In this document: in pieces, positions 35,573 to 47,231 of the stretch | How positions within the stretch are numbered: position 1 is the first letter of the stretch | Layout: each line of letters begins with the position of its first letter | Assembly: GCA_030077755.1 (NCBI GenBank) | Contig: JAQJZZ010000010.1 | Span: 1,736,001 to 1,800,000, forward strand | Reading direction: 5' to 3' | Source of the DNA: Filosporella fistucella | Taxonomy: Eukaryota > Ascomycota > Leotiomycetes > Helotiales | DNA: 64,000 bases | Notes under the pieces: model-generated | Seen by the model: the letters and a program-made list of their open reading frames with translations, nothing else | Told to the model about the DNA's origin: nothing | Databases searched by the model: none | Made by a program: the position numbers and the translations under genes

Positions 35573-36570
35573 CATATGGGTTTAATGTCGGAACTCGATA
35601 TACTACCTCCGATTTGCTATAAACTGCTAGCAAATCCAAGTAGTGGGTCGTGCATATTAATTTATATAATATTAATTGCATAGAGTTATTAATGTAATAG
35701 TAGCACATCTTTGTTAAAAGCGAAAATATATTTATAAAATAAAGAAAGCATATTAACCATATCGAGCCACCTCTATTCTTATAGTCTCAATTAAACGTCG
35801 CCGCTATCGATATTAATAAAATCAGACCCCAAATCCAGTTTATTTATAGTCTCTCCCACTAAATCAATCACAAAACCCCTAGTGGATCCTTCCTAACTTG
35901 TAAAACTCGAGCTTCCTATAATAATCTCACCAAGAATTATAGGATCAATGGGAATAGAATCGTAATTAGGGTATTAATATTTAAGAATTAGATTGGCATA
36001 AAGCTCTTTAAGCCTCTCTCTCTTAGCTTCATCCTTATTATCCCACTTCTTTTAGAGCTCTAATTTTTATCAATATGCCTTTAATAGGGCCTCCTCTATA
36101 ATTATAAGCTCGTTAAAGGTCTTTTATATCATATTATTTATATGAGCCTTATTAAACTTAGCCAATTTGACTTTAATAGTATGCTTAGCGTTATAAATTA
36201 CGTTATTTCTTATGCCTATCGCCTTCTCTCTCTTTTCTGCCCTCTCTTTCCTCGATTTTGCAACTTTCGCATTCTTATTGGCGAGAGCTTAACTAAAATG
36301 ACGAAAGGGAGTTAAGCCAGAGGATCGGCCGCTAGTATGCTCTGCTTTGCGTTATTATTAACGCTTTAAACCTAACTTATAGGCTCTCTGAGTTCGAGCT
36401 TTAAAAAGAGAGCATGAGATAATAGGAATGGATTTATAGAGGATTTAATTGATTTGACGTCGTGGTGAGCTCAATAAGAAGGCGCCTCTATCTCGAATTA
36501 AATCTCTCATAACCTTAATTCCTCCTAACATATCCTCTAAGGTCTCTGGATTAAGTGGTCTCTTTTCGAG

Positions 36571-37320
36571 CTAACTCTCTTCGACATGGAGTAGCGGTAA
36601 TTTAGGTTTAAAGACCTTCATTTGCGCCATTATTTTATCCTCGTTTAGTGGCCATAATCCCGTAACTTTAAACCCTAATTTAATTATTTCCTGGGTAAGG
36701 GCGTAATTACGAATATCTAGCAAATCATATATAAAGCTAATAATATTATAGTTAAGTTCGCCCTCGTGGAGAGATCTATTAATAAATCGAGAGTAATAAA
36801 ACTTTACTTGATTAAAAGCTTTCACATTTAAAGGTTAAAGAAAATGGGTAGAATAAGGGATAAATTCCACGAGTATTATATTATATTTTTCCGCTATTAT
36901 TTTAAAAGCGTTAGAGAAATGGGAGGAATGGCCATCTATTAGCAAAATTATAGGTCTCCGCCCACCTCCCTTTTTAAGACCAACATGCTCGATAAAATGG
37001 GCCAGCCATATTAAACCGAGCTTCGCATTTATATATCCAGTTCCTAATATCATAATAAGTTCATCGCTAGTTTAATTCGAGTTAAACCAGTCGTCTATAA
37101 AGAGCGCTAACTTAATTATTATAATTCTAGGAATACGAGAACCGTCTGCGTAAATGCCCTTAATTATAGTCACTTGCCTTCGATTTTTAGGAGAATACGT
37201 ATAATAATCCTTCCATCCTTTTAGGACGTATACGTACTTTCCTCGCATCATTCCAATTCTCATGCCGCCCTTATCGAAATTCCATATTAAACTAGCTCCT
37301 CCATTATTAACTCGAATATT
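36571..37320 (-). pseudogene. Transposase remnant, DDE superfamily (pogo/Fot1)
   Basis: Three minus-strand open pieces carry recognisable parts of a DDE_1 transposase. First, 37072-37320 contains ASLIWNFDKGGMRIGM, with the first catalytic Asp in NFDKGG, and a following YVLKGWKDYYTYSPKNRRQ. Second, 36835-37053 contains GLIWLAHFIEHV and LLIDGHSSHFS, with the second Asp, then FIPYSTHFL. Third, 36571-36825 has GFKVTGLWPLNEDKI, the conserved region near the third acidic residue. Stops and frame changes separate the pieces, and codons are heavily A/T. I could not follow the N-terminal CENP-B-like DNA-binding part in the remaining AT-rich sequence up to 38083. Confidence 0.88.
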
Positions 37321-38083
37321 ATTACGTTATAAAAGACGGTAGTAATCGCGGGTCCACTACTAAAGTCGAAGTTTGTCCTATGCGGTTTTGCGGGATTTAT
37401 TTAAAGGCTTTTCCTTTAAGCGGCGGAATCGAGAGAGGGTCTCTTTAGAATAAAGGAAATCGAAGGTCCAGGATTTAAAAGGCATATTAAAGTATAATTT
37501 ACGTCGTCATATTAAGTAGCCTGCGTGGGCTCGAATTAACTTCTTATCGAGTGCGAATCCTGCCCAAGCTTGCTTTTTAATATGCAGATATAAAGCTTGC
37601 TTTTCCACTAGTTAAAGCAGAGTTCGCCCTTTTTTAGCTCGAGGACCTTAATTATATTTAATTCTACGCTATAGATTTCTCACATATCGATTCGATATTC
37701 CCATGGCAGCAGTAACCTTTAGGATTGACGTCCTAGGATTCTCGATATAATACGCTTTAGCACGTTTATATAAGCCTTCACTAGGTGGAGGGGTAATAGA
37801 AAATAGAGGTGGAGAGGACCGAATTAAGGGAGGTAGCTAGTAGGATGTCATCGATGATAATAAGCTCGAACTGGCCTTAGATAAGACTAAATTGGATCGT
37901 ATTCGCAGTGGGCTAGCTCTTAAAGTAAGCTCCATTAATGGGAATAACTTCATATATGTCTCAAATAATCGTTTGCTAATTGCTTTTATTTCTAGTAAAA
38001 TCACAATATTTAATACCTGTTATAGCTAGGTGTTCCTTAACAAAATCAGGTAGCGGAGGTTGCCGGATTGCCTGATTATGGAT

Positions 38084-38175
38084 CCTCAGGCATCGGACAG
38101 TTTAAAAAATAAGATAGTATAAATGGACCGACTCTCAGAGAGAGGGACGAAGGAAGAAATGGAGGGACCGGCGAT
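38084..38175 (-). repeat. Right terminal inverted repeat of the transposon
   Basis: Inverted copy of the left end. It differs at two transitions (G/A in the ACTRTCT run and T/C before GATGCC). Confidence 0.93.
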
Positions 38176-40011
38176 TAGATCCAACATGGTCCTGAGTACA
38201 TTTTTTCTGTTGTCTCCATCCTTAACCACCAAACAAGCATTAGGCGGTAAACGAGACACCACAATGTGGCAGGTGAACATCCTAGAAAGGACAGGGAGGT
38301 GTGCTATATCTAAATATAGATGGTTCACATACTGACACGTGCAGTGAGGGGTAATTCCTCTGCCAGGTCCAGCGGGTTGGAGCACGAGGTTCTCGTACAT
38401 GTACCTGAAAACATGGCGAAGATCAAGAGGCAAGATTCTAACGGGAAATTGCCTAGATTAGTTGCCAGTTGAGAGCCTCAAAGTGAGGGGCAGAGGGGGG
38501 TAGATATAAATTTTATATGACTTGAAATGAATGTGTTTGTATATTCCTTATGAACACTTCAAATGCGCCGAATAGTTAGTCTATGGCCATGGCTTCACCA
38601 TGTAAAGTAACTTCGTTGATCCCGCCACAGTACTCACGATAAAAGTGTAAAATCTTCATCAGAATCTGTAAAACAAAGAGACTACATAGGCCCGACAGCA
38701 TGCATCAAACCGGCACAGCAGACACAGCTCCAACCCGTCGCTGACAAGCTGCCTTGGAAAAGATGGCTGGAATCTGGGTTGACTCCATGTTGTGGAGCTT
38801 GGAGGCTTGAAAAGCTTCAGGGTAGGCCTTGGAATGAGGAGGGAAATGTCCGAGACAACCTAGTTGAGAAGTGTCATTTTGTCTAATTACCATGCTGCTT
38901 GTGCCATGCTGAGCGCAGAGAATGGTTTTAGAGAGGAATATTGCATTTGTGTCGGCATCAAAGCTCAATTGCTCGCGATAGAGGAATGACGTCGTCGGTA
39001 TGGGCGTTGGACATGCCCCATACCCACATCAACATCCACATCCACATCAACACCGATCACGCTCCAGCTTGTGCTTCAACGTGGTTGTGGACTGGAGTCT
39101 GGAGATGGAGGTACATATACCCACTGTTGCTTGTTGGAGCATGGAGTATATTTACTGTGAATCCAGGCTCTAGACCACCAGCCGACCAGGACTGAGGACT
39201 TTCCACCATAAACATGCGCTTGCTTAATCACCCAACGGCTCGCTCCTGTTGAAGCTAAAGCTCGATGACATCGAACGTTTTCGGCCCTGACAAGGGAAAG
39301 ATGAAAAAAAAGTTAGCTCGATTCAACGCTTTGCAGCGGCAACATCTCCTTCACCAACTCCATCCCCGACTGGAGCACCGGGGCAAGAAAAAGTGGTCTG
39401 CACATCCGGCTTGCTGCATTCCCCTACTCCATAGAGCATACAGTACGGTACACTGACCGCACTGCACTGCAACACATCGACAAGATACGCTGTGCACTGA
39501 CAATCGCCGATTCCACACGATCGGGTTTTGAAGCTCTCTCTCTGTCTCTCCGCCTGGTGCTGTCTGCTTCTGCTTGCCCAAACATTAAATCTAGAACAAG
39601 AACCCAACCCAGCCTCTACCAGAACGAGACTTATTTACTCTCCCGTGCCAATACCTGCCTACTGCGCCATACCTACCTTACCATTCTGCCTGAGTCGTAC
39701 CTGTCTCTTATCGTGTCTTCCCTCGTACAACCCATTGACGTTCTGCACTGGGAGCTGTCCTGCTAGCTTGTTGGAAACCGATTAATACCCACCTCACCAT
39801 CTCCTCCTCCCACTCCGCCCAAATGCTCCCAAGTTCCTGGCTCTGAACCGCTTGAACTATCGATATCTGCCTGCCGAGAAGGTGCAATAGAATTTTCTGT
39901 TTGTGGGCTGCGACTTTGCGATTGCTTCTACAAATCAGCTTGAGAGTGTAGCACTGTGCTCATAACTGGAAATTAGTCATACCTTGAGTTGTAAAACTCT
40001 GTCTCGTCGCC
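38176..40011. other. Intergenic, GH63 upstream region
   Basis: 1.8 kb between the transposon and the GH63 gene. Directly beyond the element, a minus-strand frame (38168-38433) reads a moderately protein-like sequence without known domain. CACATC/AACATC simple repeat lies at 39018-39052. The last few hundred bases are pyrimidine-rich, as expected of a fungal promoter/5' UTR. Confidence 0.4.
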
Positions 40012-43000
40012 ATGGTCCAAATCGAACATTTTGAGTACCTCACCGAGGAAGAGAAGCGTTTGAAGCAAGACCGGGAACGGACAAAGTACTGGAAGAAATG
40101 GGGCCCGTACGTTGCAGAGAGACAGTGGGCGACTGGTAATCTTATCTTGATACGTTCGAGGTTCCTATCTAATCATTCTTGCAGTCCGCGAAGATTACAG
40201 CGCTGATGGTGATGCTTGGAGCCGTAAGTTTCTACCTGCAGAACAAACGGAGTGAAAACTTAAATCCACAGATTTCCCCCACGAACATGCACGCTCGAGA
40301 ACTTTCAGGTGGGGAGAAGATGGCATTGCTGGTGTCTCGGATACTCATGGCTTGCAAAACGTCGCATTTGCTTTTTGGAACGAGGAAGAGTCAGTATCAA
40401 TGTGGGGTAATTCTGAAGTCACAGAACTGACTACTTTCACAGTGATTTCCTGAAGGAGCGTTTGTTTGGACTTTCTAATCCGCAAGGTAACCATGGAGAG
40501 AGTATCAAGGAGGCACACTTTCACGTTGATAATACTCCTACGGTAAGCTGCCTTTTCGGGGAATGGATTTGGAAGCTAATGTCTGTAGCATTCCTACATG
40601 AAATTCTTGTACAAATACCCACAAAAGAAATTCCCATACGAAGACATTATCAAAGAGAACGCGAGACGTGGAAAGGAGGATCGAGAATACCAAATTCTTG
40701 ATACCGGAATTTTCGATGATGATAGATATTGGGATATATATATTGAGACGGCAAAGGAAGCCGATGATCCAGAGGAGATTCTCTTCCGAGTAACTGCATG
40801 GAATCGTGGCCCAGACCCTGCACCACTTCATATTATACCTCATGTCTGGTTCAGAAATACGTGGGCTTGGGGAAGGGAATCTGCGGAGAAGAAGCCGAGT
40901 GTGCGTCAAGTCAGCGAGACTGTTGCACACAGCAAGCACCACAAGCTTGGAGAGCGATATGTCAATCTTTCACCTTCGCCTGGAGTTGGTCCTAGCGGGG
41001 ACGATGTTATGCCAAAGCTTCTGTTCACGGAGAACGATACCAATTATGAGGTCCTGTATGATGGGAAGAACGAGCAGCCATATGTCAAAGATGCATTCCA
41101 TCGGCACATTGTCGACAAGGAGAAGAAGGCAGTCAATCCAAAGAAGGAGGGAACAAAAGCTGCAGCTTGGTTCTCATTTAATGAGGGTGGTGGTGTAGCT
41201 CCTGGAGAGTGTGCGGTTGTGCGATTCCGACTGTCCAAGAAATACGAGGATTACATTGATGAGGAAGTATTTGACGATACCATCGATAAGCGCAAAGAGG
41301 AGGCAGATGAGTTTTACTATCGAATTAGCCCTCTACCAATGTCTGAGGATCTTCGGAATATTCAGAGACAAGCATTCGCAGGCATGATGTGGACTAAGCA
41401 GTTTTACTATTTCATCTGGGATCAATGGGCAAATGGTGACCCTGTTGGCCCTCCTCCTCCTCCCGATCGGAAAGCTGTGCGAAATTTGGCATGGAAGCAC
41501 CTTCATATGGAGGATATTCTAAGCATGCCAGATAGTTGGGAGTATCCGTTCTTTGCTGCCTGGGATTCAGCATTTCATTGCATACCTTTAGCCATGATCG
41601 ATCCCGATTTCGCAAAGAAGCAACTTGATTTGTTTACGAGGGAGTGGTATATGCATCCGAATGGACAATTACCTGCTTACGAGTGGAATTTCGGAGATGT
41701 GAACCCTCCAGTTCATGCCTGGGCAACTTTCAGAACTTTCAAAATTGAGAGGAAATTGTACGGCCGAGAAGATTTGGACTTTTTAGAGCGAGTATTCCAG
41801 AAATTGTTGCTCAATTTCACTTGGTGGGTGAACCGAAAGGATTTTGATGGGAAGAACGTGTTTGAAGGTGGCTTCCTTGGCCTTGATAATATCGGTCTTT
41901 TCAATCGATCCGAACCATTGCCTACCGGAGGTGTACTTGAACAGGCTGATAGTACTGGATGGATGGCATTTTACTGTCTATGCATGCTAAACATTTCTTT
42001 GGAGTTGGCAAAGCATCGTCGCATATATGAAGACATCGCCTCCAAATTCTTCGAGCATTTTATGCTCATTAGTGATGCTATGACTTATAAGTCAGGCTCG
42101 AAGGAGGAGAAATCACTGTGGAACGAAGAGGATGGTTTCTATTATGATGCAATCTCTTATGGTGGCCCATGGACTCAACAACTACCAGTCAGATCTTTGG
42201 TTGGTTTGATTCCTTTATACGCCACTCTTACCCTGGAGCCAGAGCTCGTCAACAAATTACCATCATTCAAGAAGCGAGTCGATTGGTTTATTGAGAACAG
42301 ACACGATGTTGCCGAACGAAATATGGCTAGTATCAGAAAGAGAGGCAAAGATAATCGCATTCTCTTGTCCCTGGTCAGCAAAGATCGTCTCGAGAAAATC
42401 TTGAAACGTATGTTGGATGAGGACGAGTTTTTCAGTGACCATGGCATTAGGTCATTGTCAAAATTCCACGACAAGCATCCATACTCTATGGACGTCAACG
42501 GCCAGGAATTCAAGGTCAGCTACGTGCCGGGTGATTCAGATAGTGGTCTCTTCGGTGGCAACAGCAATTGGAGAGGTCCGATCTGGATCTGCGTCAATTT
42601 CCTCCTTGTTGAATCTTTACAACGTTTTTATATGTTTTACGGACCTTCTCTTGAGGTTGAATGTCCTACAGGATCAGGGGACATGATGCATCTAGGTCGT
42701 GTTGCTGAAGAAATTCAACATCGTCTGCAACATCTGATGGTTCGTGGAGATGATGGGCGTCGTGCTATAAATGATGGAAACGACATGTTGGATTATGATC
42801 CAAACTGGAAAGACAATCTCTGGTTTTATGAATTTTTCGATGGTGATTCTGGACGAGGATTGGGTGCTACACATCAGTGTGGTTGGACAGGTCTCCTTGC
42901 AAGAATGATACATGATACTGGGTAAGTGTAATGATGATTTTAAATAACTAACTAACATCACATAGTATCAGCTGTCGTCTACCTCAAACTCCTCGAACAC

Positions 43001-43338
43001 CCTCCACAGGAATGAATCACTACTTTGATGACATCTTTCATCGTCATGTCAGCCAACATAAATCATCAAATACGAATCCAAGAAGTCACATGAGACGTTC
43101 CTCGACAGCTCGTTCGATAGGTGCGAGGAGCGATTTCAATGCATCAGTCAACGGCGATGAAGCTCGTTCAATTGGTAACTCGGTCGGTCCAGAGGATGCT
43201 GAGAGGGAGCGAGAACGTCAAGAAGCTGATGCTCATACCGCTCATTATGTTTCTGAACAACTGCAAAGAGTTCGCAGCAATCAATCGGCAGACTTTGAAC
43301 AGGGAGATGAATTCGAGGCGCAACTTGATGGTGCTTAA
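40012..43338 (+). CDS. Glycoside hydrolase family 63 protein (cytosolic, glucosidase-like)
   Basis: Large (alpha/alpha)6-barrel glycosidase related to processing alpha-glucosidase I. Six exons (40012-40135, 40185-40223, 40272-40389, 40443-40542, 40589-42921, 42966-43338) with introns of 44-53 nt give 1,028 aa. There is no signal peptide (starts [20 protein letters not shown]), so it is probably cytosolic and not the ER enzyme. Conserved text includes [17 protein letters not shown], the [11 protein letters not shown] and [19 protein letters not shown] barrel region (likely acid/base neighbourhood), and [12 protein letters not shown] and [14 protein letters not shown] near the C-terminal active-site side. 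The last exon adds a polar, Ser/Arg-rich tail ending in an acidic stretch. The family is clear; natural substrate unknown. It converges on OSCP. Confidence 0.93.
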
Positions 43339-44327
43339 GGGAATGATAACTTTGAGCTGTATGATGCTTATGATAATTGCCAGAAGCAAACATGCATAGA
43401 GATAGACTTGATGAATAGACTGATTCGAGAGTTTGAAGAATGACTATGCATCACCAAAAGCCGTTAGGTACTTCATACATTGTATCGTTCGTCACAATGC
43501 TTATCAGCATGCAATGATGTATAATTCGAGTGTTCAAATCCATTCTTGATTTGTTGATTATGCCTCTCTTCTCTTGTTTGTCATGTAAATTCAATGCTTC
43601 GCCACATACACCTTCATGAGCGATATTCACATCCATAAAGAATCGAGATTTTGGCAAAGAAATTGCGGTCTAACTCTGAAGGCAGATTTCGTTCATCCAC
43701 TCGCACTTGGATTTCAAAGATATTTTATACTTTTTGAGGTTTAGGATTAGTGCTTCTTTCAGCAGGCTGAATCAGAAAATGGCGAGTTCATTGAAGAGCC
43801 AATTGGGCTACAACATACTCCCTCCTTATTCGTCTATCAAGTAGCTGTGAATATAGAATGTGATTTTAAGACCATAGGATTAGATGCTGAAGCGGGATTT
43901 CTGCAATTGCATTATATAGCCACTCGAGCTGTAGATTCATACCATTGAACATGTGGATAATTATGGGAGCTGGATCACTGGTTGACCGTCTCAGGTGTAG
44001 ATTAAGACAGATGAAAGATGCAATGGAGCTTGATGCTAGGAGTGCAAGCCCAAAAGCTGCTGCTAGCAGGTCACCTCGTCTGGCCAATATGCCTCACAAT
44101 CCAATCAAGTATAGAGAACTCAAAAAAGTGCGAAAACTACTGTCAGCTGACAGACCGTGTAATATGCCACACTATTCAGTCAAGTGTGGGAAAATCGAAG
44201 GCAAGTCCGCATATTCGAACGGAGGCACGACCGTTCATCTACCATAATTTGAATTGCCTCTACTCTCGACTGTACAAATCACCCCCTCTCCAATTCCCAT
44301 GCCATCAAACCCCTTCCAATTATGTTT
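43339..44327. other. Convergent intergenic region GH63/OSCP
   Basis: About 990 AT-rich bases. Short frames on both strands (for example 43945-44247) lack protein character. No RNA gene seen. Confidence 0.4.
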
Positions 44328-45203
44328 TTACAGAGTATCAGTGAGGAGTTTGTTCATCTTTGCTATGCGAGCAGAGACACTGAGATCAATTGTTCGGTCA
44401 CCAATTTCCACAACAAGTCCTCCGAGGATCTCTGGGTCGACCTGACCATTGTTAGATGCGAGCTATTTTGGAAAGGGTCAGAAGTACCTTGTTTGTAACC
44501 TTCAATTTCTTCCCTTGTCCAACATATTGTGATTTGGAGACCGCAGACTCCAATCTAGAAAGAGTCTTGCTGTCCAATGACTGTATTAAATGAGCTTCGT
44601 CCACTTATCCCAGCGGATCAACATACCGCAGCACTGATGACAGTCAATTCCACCTCTCCCTTCGACGCACTCATCAACTCTGTGAATTTCTCACAAACAC
44701 CCTTCAAAAGACCCAATCGGTTGTAATCAGCCAACGTAGACAGGAAATTCTTGATCGTGTCCCCCTTGTCCAAACCCCCAACCTGTTTCTGAAGCTCAGC
44801 AATGATCGCGGATTTGTCCTCTACGCTCAGAGTAGGAGCCTGCATGATCGTAGCAAGTTTGGCGTCCTTGTGGTAGATGTCGTTCAGGGCTGCTACGGCC
44901 TTCGCTGTCGAATCGAGGGTTGAGTTTTTCACGGCGGCAGTGTACTATATCCCATCAGCATTCATCCTCACAACCTCAATTGATATCCCTTCGTCCTTCC
45001 ACCCATTACTAGAGGTCCAAACGTACCAGAGCAGAAGCATACGTGCCATCGAGACCGTACAATGCCTTTGGGGGTTTCGCATCTGGAGCTGCGGGCGTTG
45101 CGTACGAGCGCATTTGGGAGGAGGCGACGGCTCTTGGGAAAGCAGCTCGTGGAGAGCTGGCTGCTGCCCGGGTGGCGCGAAGGATTGCTTGCCTCGAGAG
45201 CAT
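44328..45203 (-). CDS. ATP5: ATP synthase subunit 5 (OSCP), mitochondrial
   Basis: Oligomycin-sensitivity-conferring protein, the peripheral-stalk subunit that tethers F1 to the stator. Four exons (45203-45027, 44944-44627, 44580-44488, 44441-44328; introns 82, 46 and 46 nt) give 233 aa. The first 30 residues (MLSRQAILRATRAAASSPRAAF) form a clear mitochondrial presequence. The N-terminal helical domain includes ALYGLDGTYASAL-YTAAVKNS and FLSTLADYNRLGLL. The C-terminal domain ends VDPEILGGLVVEIGDRTIDLS, the OSCP signature, and KMNKLLTDTL. Length is as expected. Housekeeping. Confidence 0.96.
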
Positions 45204-45766
45204 GATGATGGTGGTTAATTGAGAGTTGGGAGAGATGGAGAGCTTCCTTTCGTGGAGGTCGAAATCAATCCGGAATTGCCCTGGGCTTTGCTTGTTGCCG
45301 AAATAGGGTCACGTGGGATTATGTAAGAGCCGGTTTTCAACGACTTCGAGGTTTCTGGCTTGAGGGAACCACAATTTTTTATGATGGAGTCCAGTAGTTC
45401 TGGAATGGGCAATATTGTGAGATGGATACTTTGAAGAGCTTGGTCTCAGTTGTTCAGTTGTTGTTGGTGTTGCATTTGTGGACTTTGGATTTTTGGGTGC
45501 TAGTCTACTGCTGAGATTTAACAACGCAAAGAGCGCTCCTATGATTTCTCTCTGGCGCGACTATTACAGATCTCAAATTCATTTGTTCGCAAGCAACTTT
45601 CGTGAACCTCAAAATGAAACAAATCGATTGAGTTGGAGTGAACAGGGTAAAGAGTATTGTCAAACAGAGATCGAATTGTACTGTACGCGCCGCAAGACGA
45701 GGCCAAAAGTTGTGGCCGCTGTAGGGGGAAGTGCTGTTTGTTTACTTCTTCACTTATTTTCCAATT
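45204..45766. promoter_or_regulatory. OSCP upstream region
   Basis: Roughly 560 bases upstream of the OSCP start. It contains the promoter and possibly the 3' end of the duplicated unit to the right. An open plus-strand frame runs through it (45478-45945) without protein character. Confidence 0.35.
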
Positions 45767-46235
45767 CTTCTTCACAGATCTGCCAAGCAGATTTTGCAAT
45801 GAAAATGGAAATTCGCGTCAATTGGAGGCAGTGTAATACCAGTGACACAGTGATAGAGAGCATAAGCAAGCCCAGAGGCTCTCCATCAGATTTCAAAAAT
45901 AAGATTAATCATTGTGATGACCGATGGTCATCTCTCAGTGATTAAACTAAGAAGAACAGATCTGCGAGGAAGTCAGTATTTGAAGCCATCGTCAAGGTTG
46001 GAACAGACTCACACTACACTGTTGAAGAGTTAGCAGATGCACTGAAATGGTAGAGTTTATTTTCACCTTGATCTAAGCCAATAGGCAAAGAGAGCTGGAG
46101 AGAAAAGTTTGAAAGTTGGAAGAGGTGGGAGGTTTATATACCTTGGAGGAGGACCAGATTTCGCGCTAGTGGAATCCAACGATTCACGTGGAATGGATCA
46201 AACAACTGCAAACAAAGCAAACTATGGAAGCGCAG
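45767..46235 (-). repeat. Duplicated transcription unit, copy A (minus strand)
   Basis: Homologous to 51277-51735, roughly three-quarters identical by eye, with a 30-base block (46067-46096) that is identical in both. Read on the minus strand it has a TATATAA box and a leader containing CCTATTGGCTTAGATCAAG. Next is a 48-nt intron (46066-46019, GTGAAA...CTAAC...CAG), then the body. At the position where copy B has an intron, copy A is directly joined (TTAGTTT-AATCACTGAG). No open frame is conserved between copies, so it may be a non-coding RNA or a decayed gene. Confidence 0.75.
46133..46140 (-). promoter_or_regulatory. TATA box of copy A
   Basis: TATATAAA on the minus strand, 37 bases upstream of the 30-base block conserved between the two copies. 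The same spacing is found in copy B (38 bases). Confidence 0.6.
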
Positions 46236-47231
46236 GCAGCTTGAACTTCAGTTTCAATTAGACTTGTCTGTATATGTTGGAACTTTGAATTTTATTTGGA
46301 AGTACTAAGCGGGCTCGTCGGGCACTTGGTTGATTCGAAAGCCCCACTTGAATATTGATTGATCACCCTCAACTAAGAGTGCGAAAATTGGATGGGAATA
46401 TCCCTATAAGCTACTACTACTACTATTCGTGGAAGATTCTCTTTTGAAATTATGCGTGACTATTTGTCAGAATCTTAGTTTACATCGGAAGTCCGATTGG
46501 CTCATACAATTTTTTGGGATAGACCAAGTCTTGGGAACTAGATGATATCATTTACCTCCCTTTCAAGTGTTCAGTTTGGTTTCAGTATTAATCTTGCTTT
46601 CCTAGTCAGGATTCACCAAATATATGTCATTCGAAATCTATTCTCCTCTATATAACCCCCTCCACCTTCCTTTCGCTAAAAACTTTCTTTTCATCCACAA
46701 CTTTTCCAATCCCTCGATTCCTCCCCTCAACTCTACCTCACTTCTGCCTCCACTCGTTGGGACATTCATCCTCTGGGGATTTGCAAAACTAAAAATTGCT
46801 TGATGAAGAGATGTAAGTTTGCTTTCCACTTCTGGACCAATGTCTAGCATTGTGCTCCTACAATTCCACACTATAACATCTCCCGCAAAATTCTGCCCTG
46901 TCTTCCTGAGCTAGGCTTGGCACTCTCTATAATACAGATAGGTATCATGAGCATCTGTCTTCTTTCCACTTGCCATATATTTCTCTCGACTTTGATTATC
47001 ACCTTTGACTGAAAGTCCAAATTTTTCTGTGGAGTTTCCTTTAAGTCGAATTCTGAACGATCTTTGTTTATTAGTCGGAGCTTCAACCGCTATCTTTAAT
47101 AACCTATTGGAATAAGCTTGTAGTCGCTATCCAGAAGTTTTGCTTTATCTAAAACAAATCTCTGAAAACATCTCGCACCAATTTTGACTTCCTCATGTAC
47201 TTGAGACATGCTAACATATTTCAGATTTGCA
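46236..47231. other. Intergenic
   Basis: About 1 kb, AT-rich, with a CTA trinucleotide run near 46412-46425. Short minus-strand frames at 46638-47086 lack protein character. Nothing supported. Confidence 0.4.

Larger units (their letters stand above)
35481..38175 (-). mobile_element. Fot1/pogo-like DNA transposon, structurally complete, RIP-like degraded
   Basis: A 2,695-bp element with 92-bp terminal inverted repeats, 35481-35572 and 38084-38175, starting ATCGCCGGTCCCTCC. They match at 90 of 92 positions by eye. Both ends are flanked by TA (35479-35480 and 38176-38177), the usual pogo/Tc1-mariner target duplication. The interior is strikingly AT-rich compared with the flanks and carries a broken minus-strand transposase. 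The contrast between near-identical ends and a stop-filled interior fits RIP, which converts CpA to TpA. No CpG-rich promoter or other cargo gene is seen. It is inactive in itself; full-length relatives elsewhere in the genome could still act on its ends. Confidence 0.92.
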
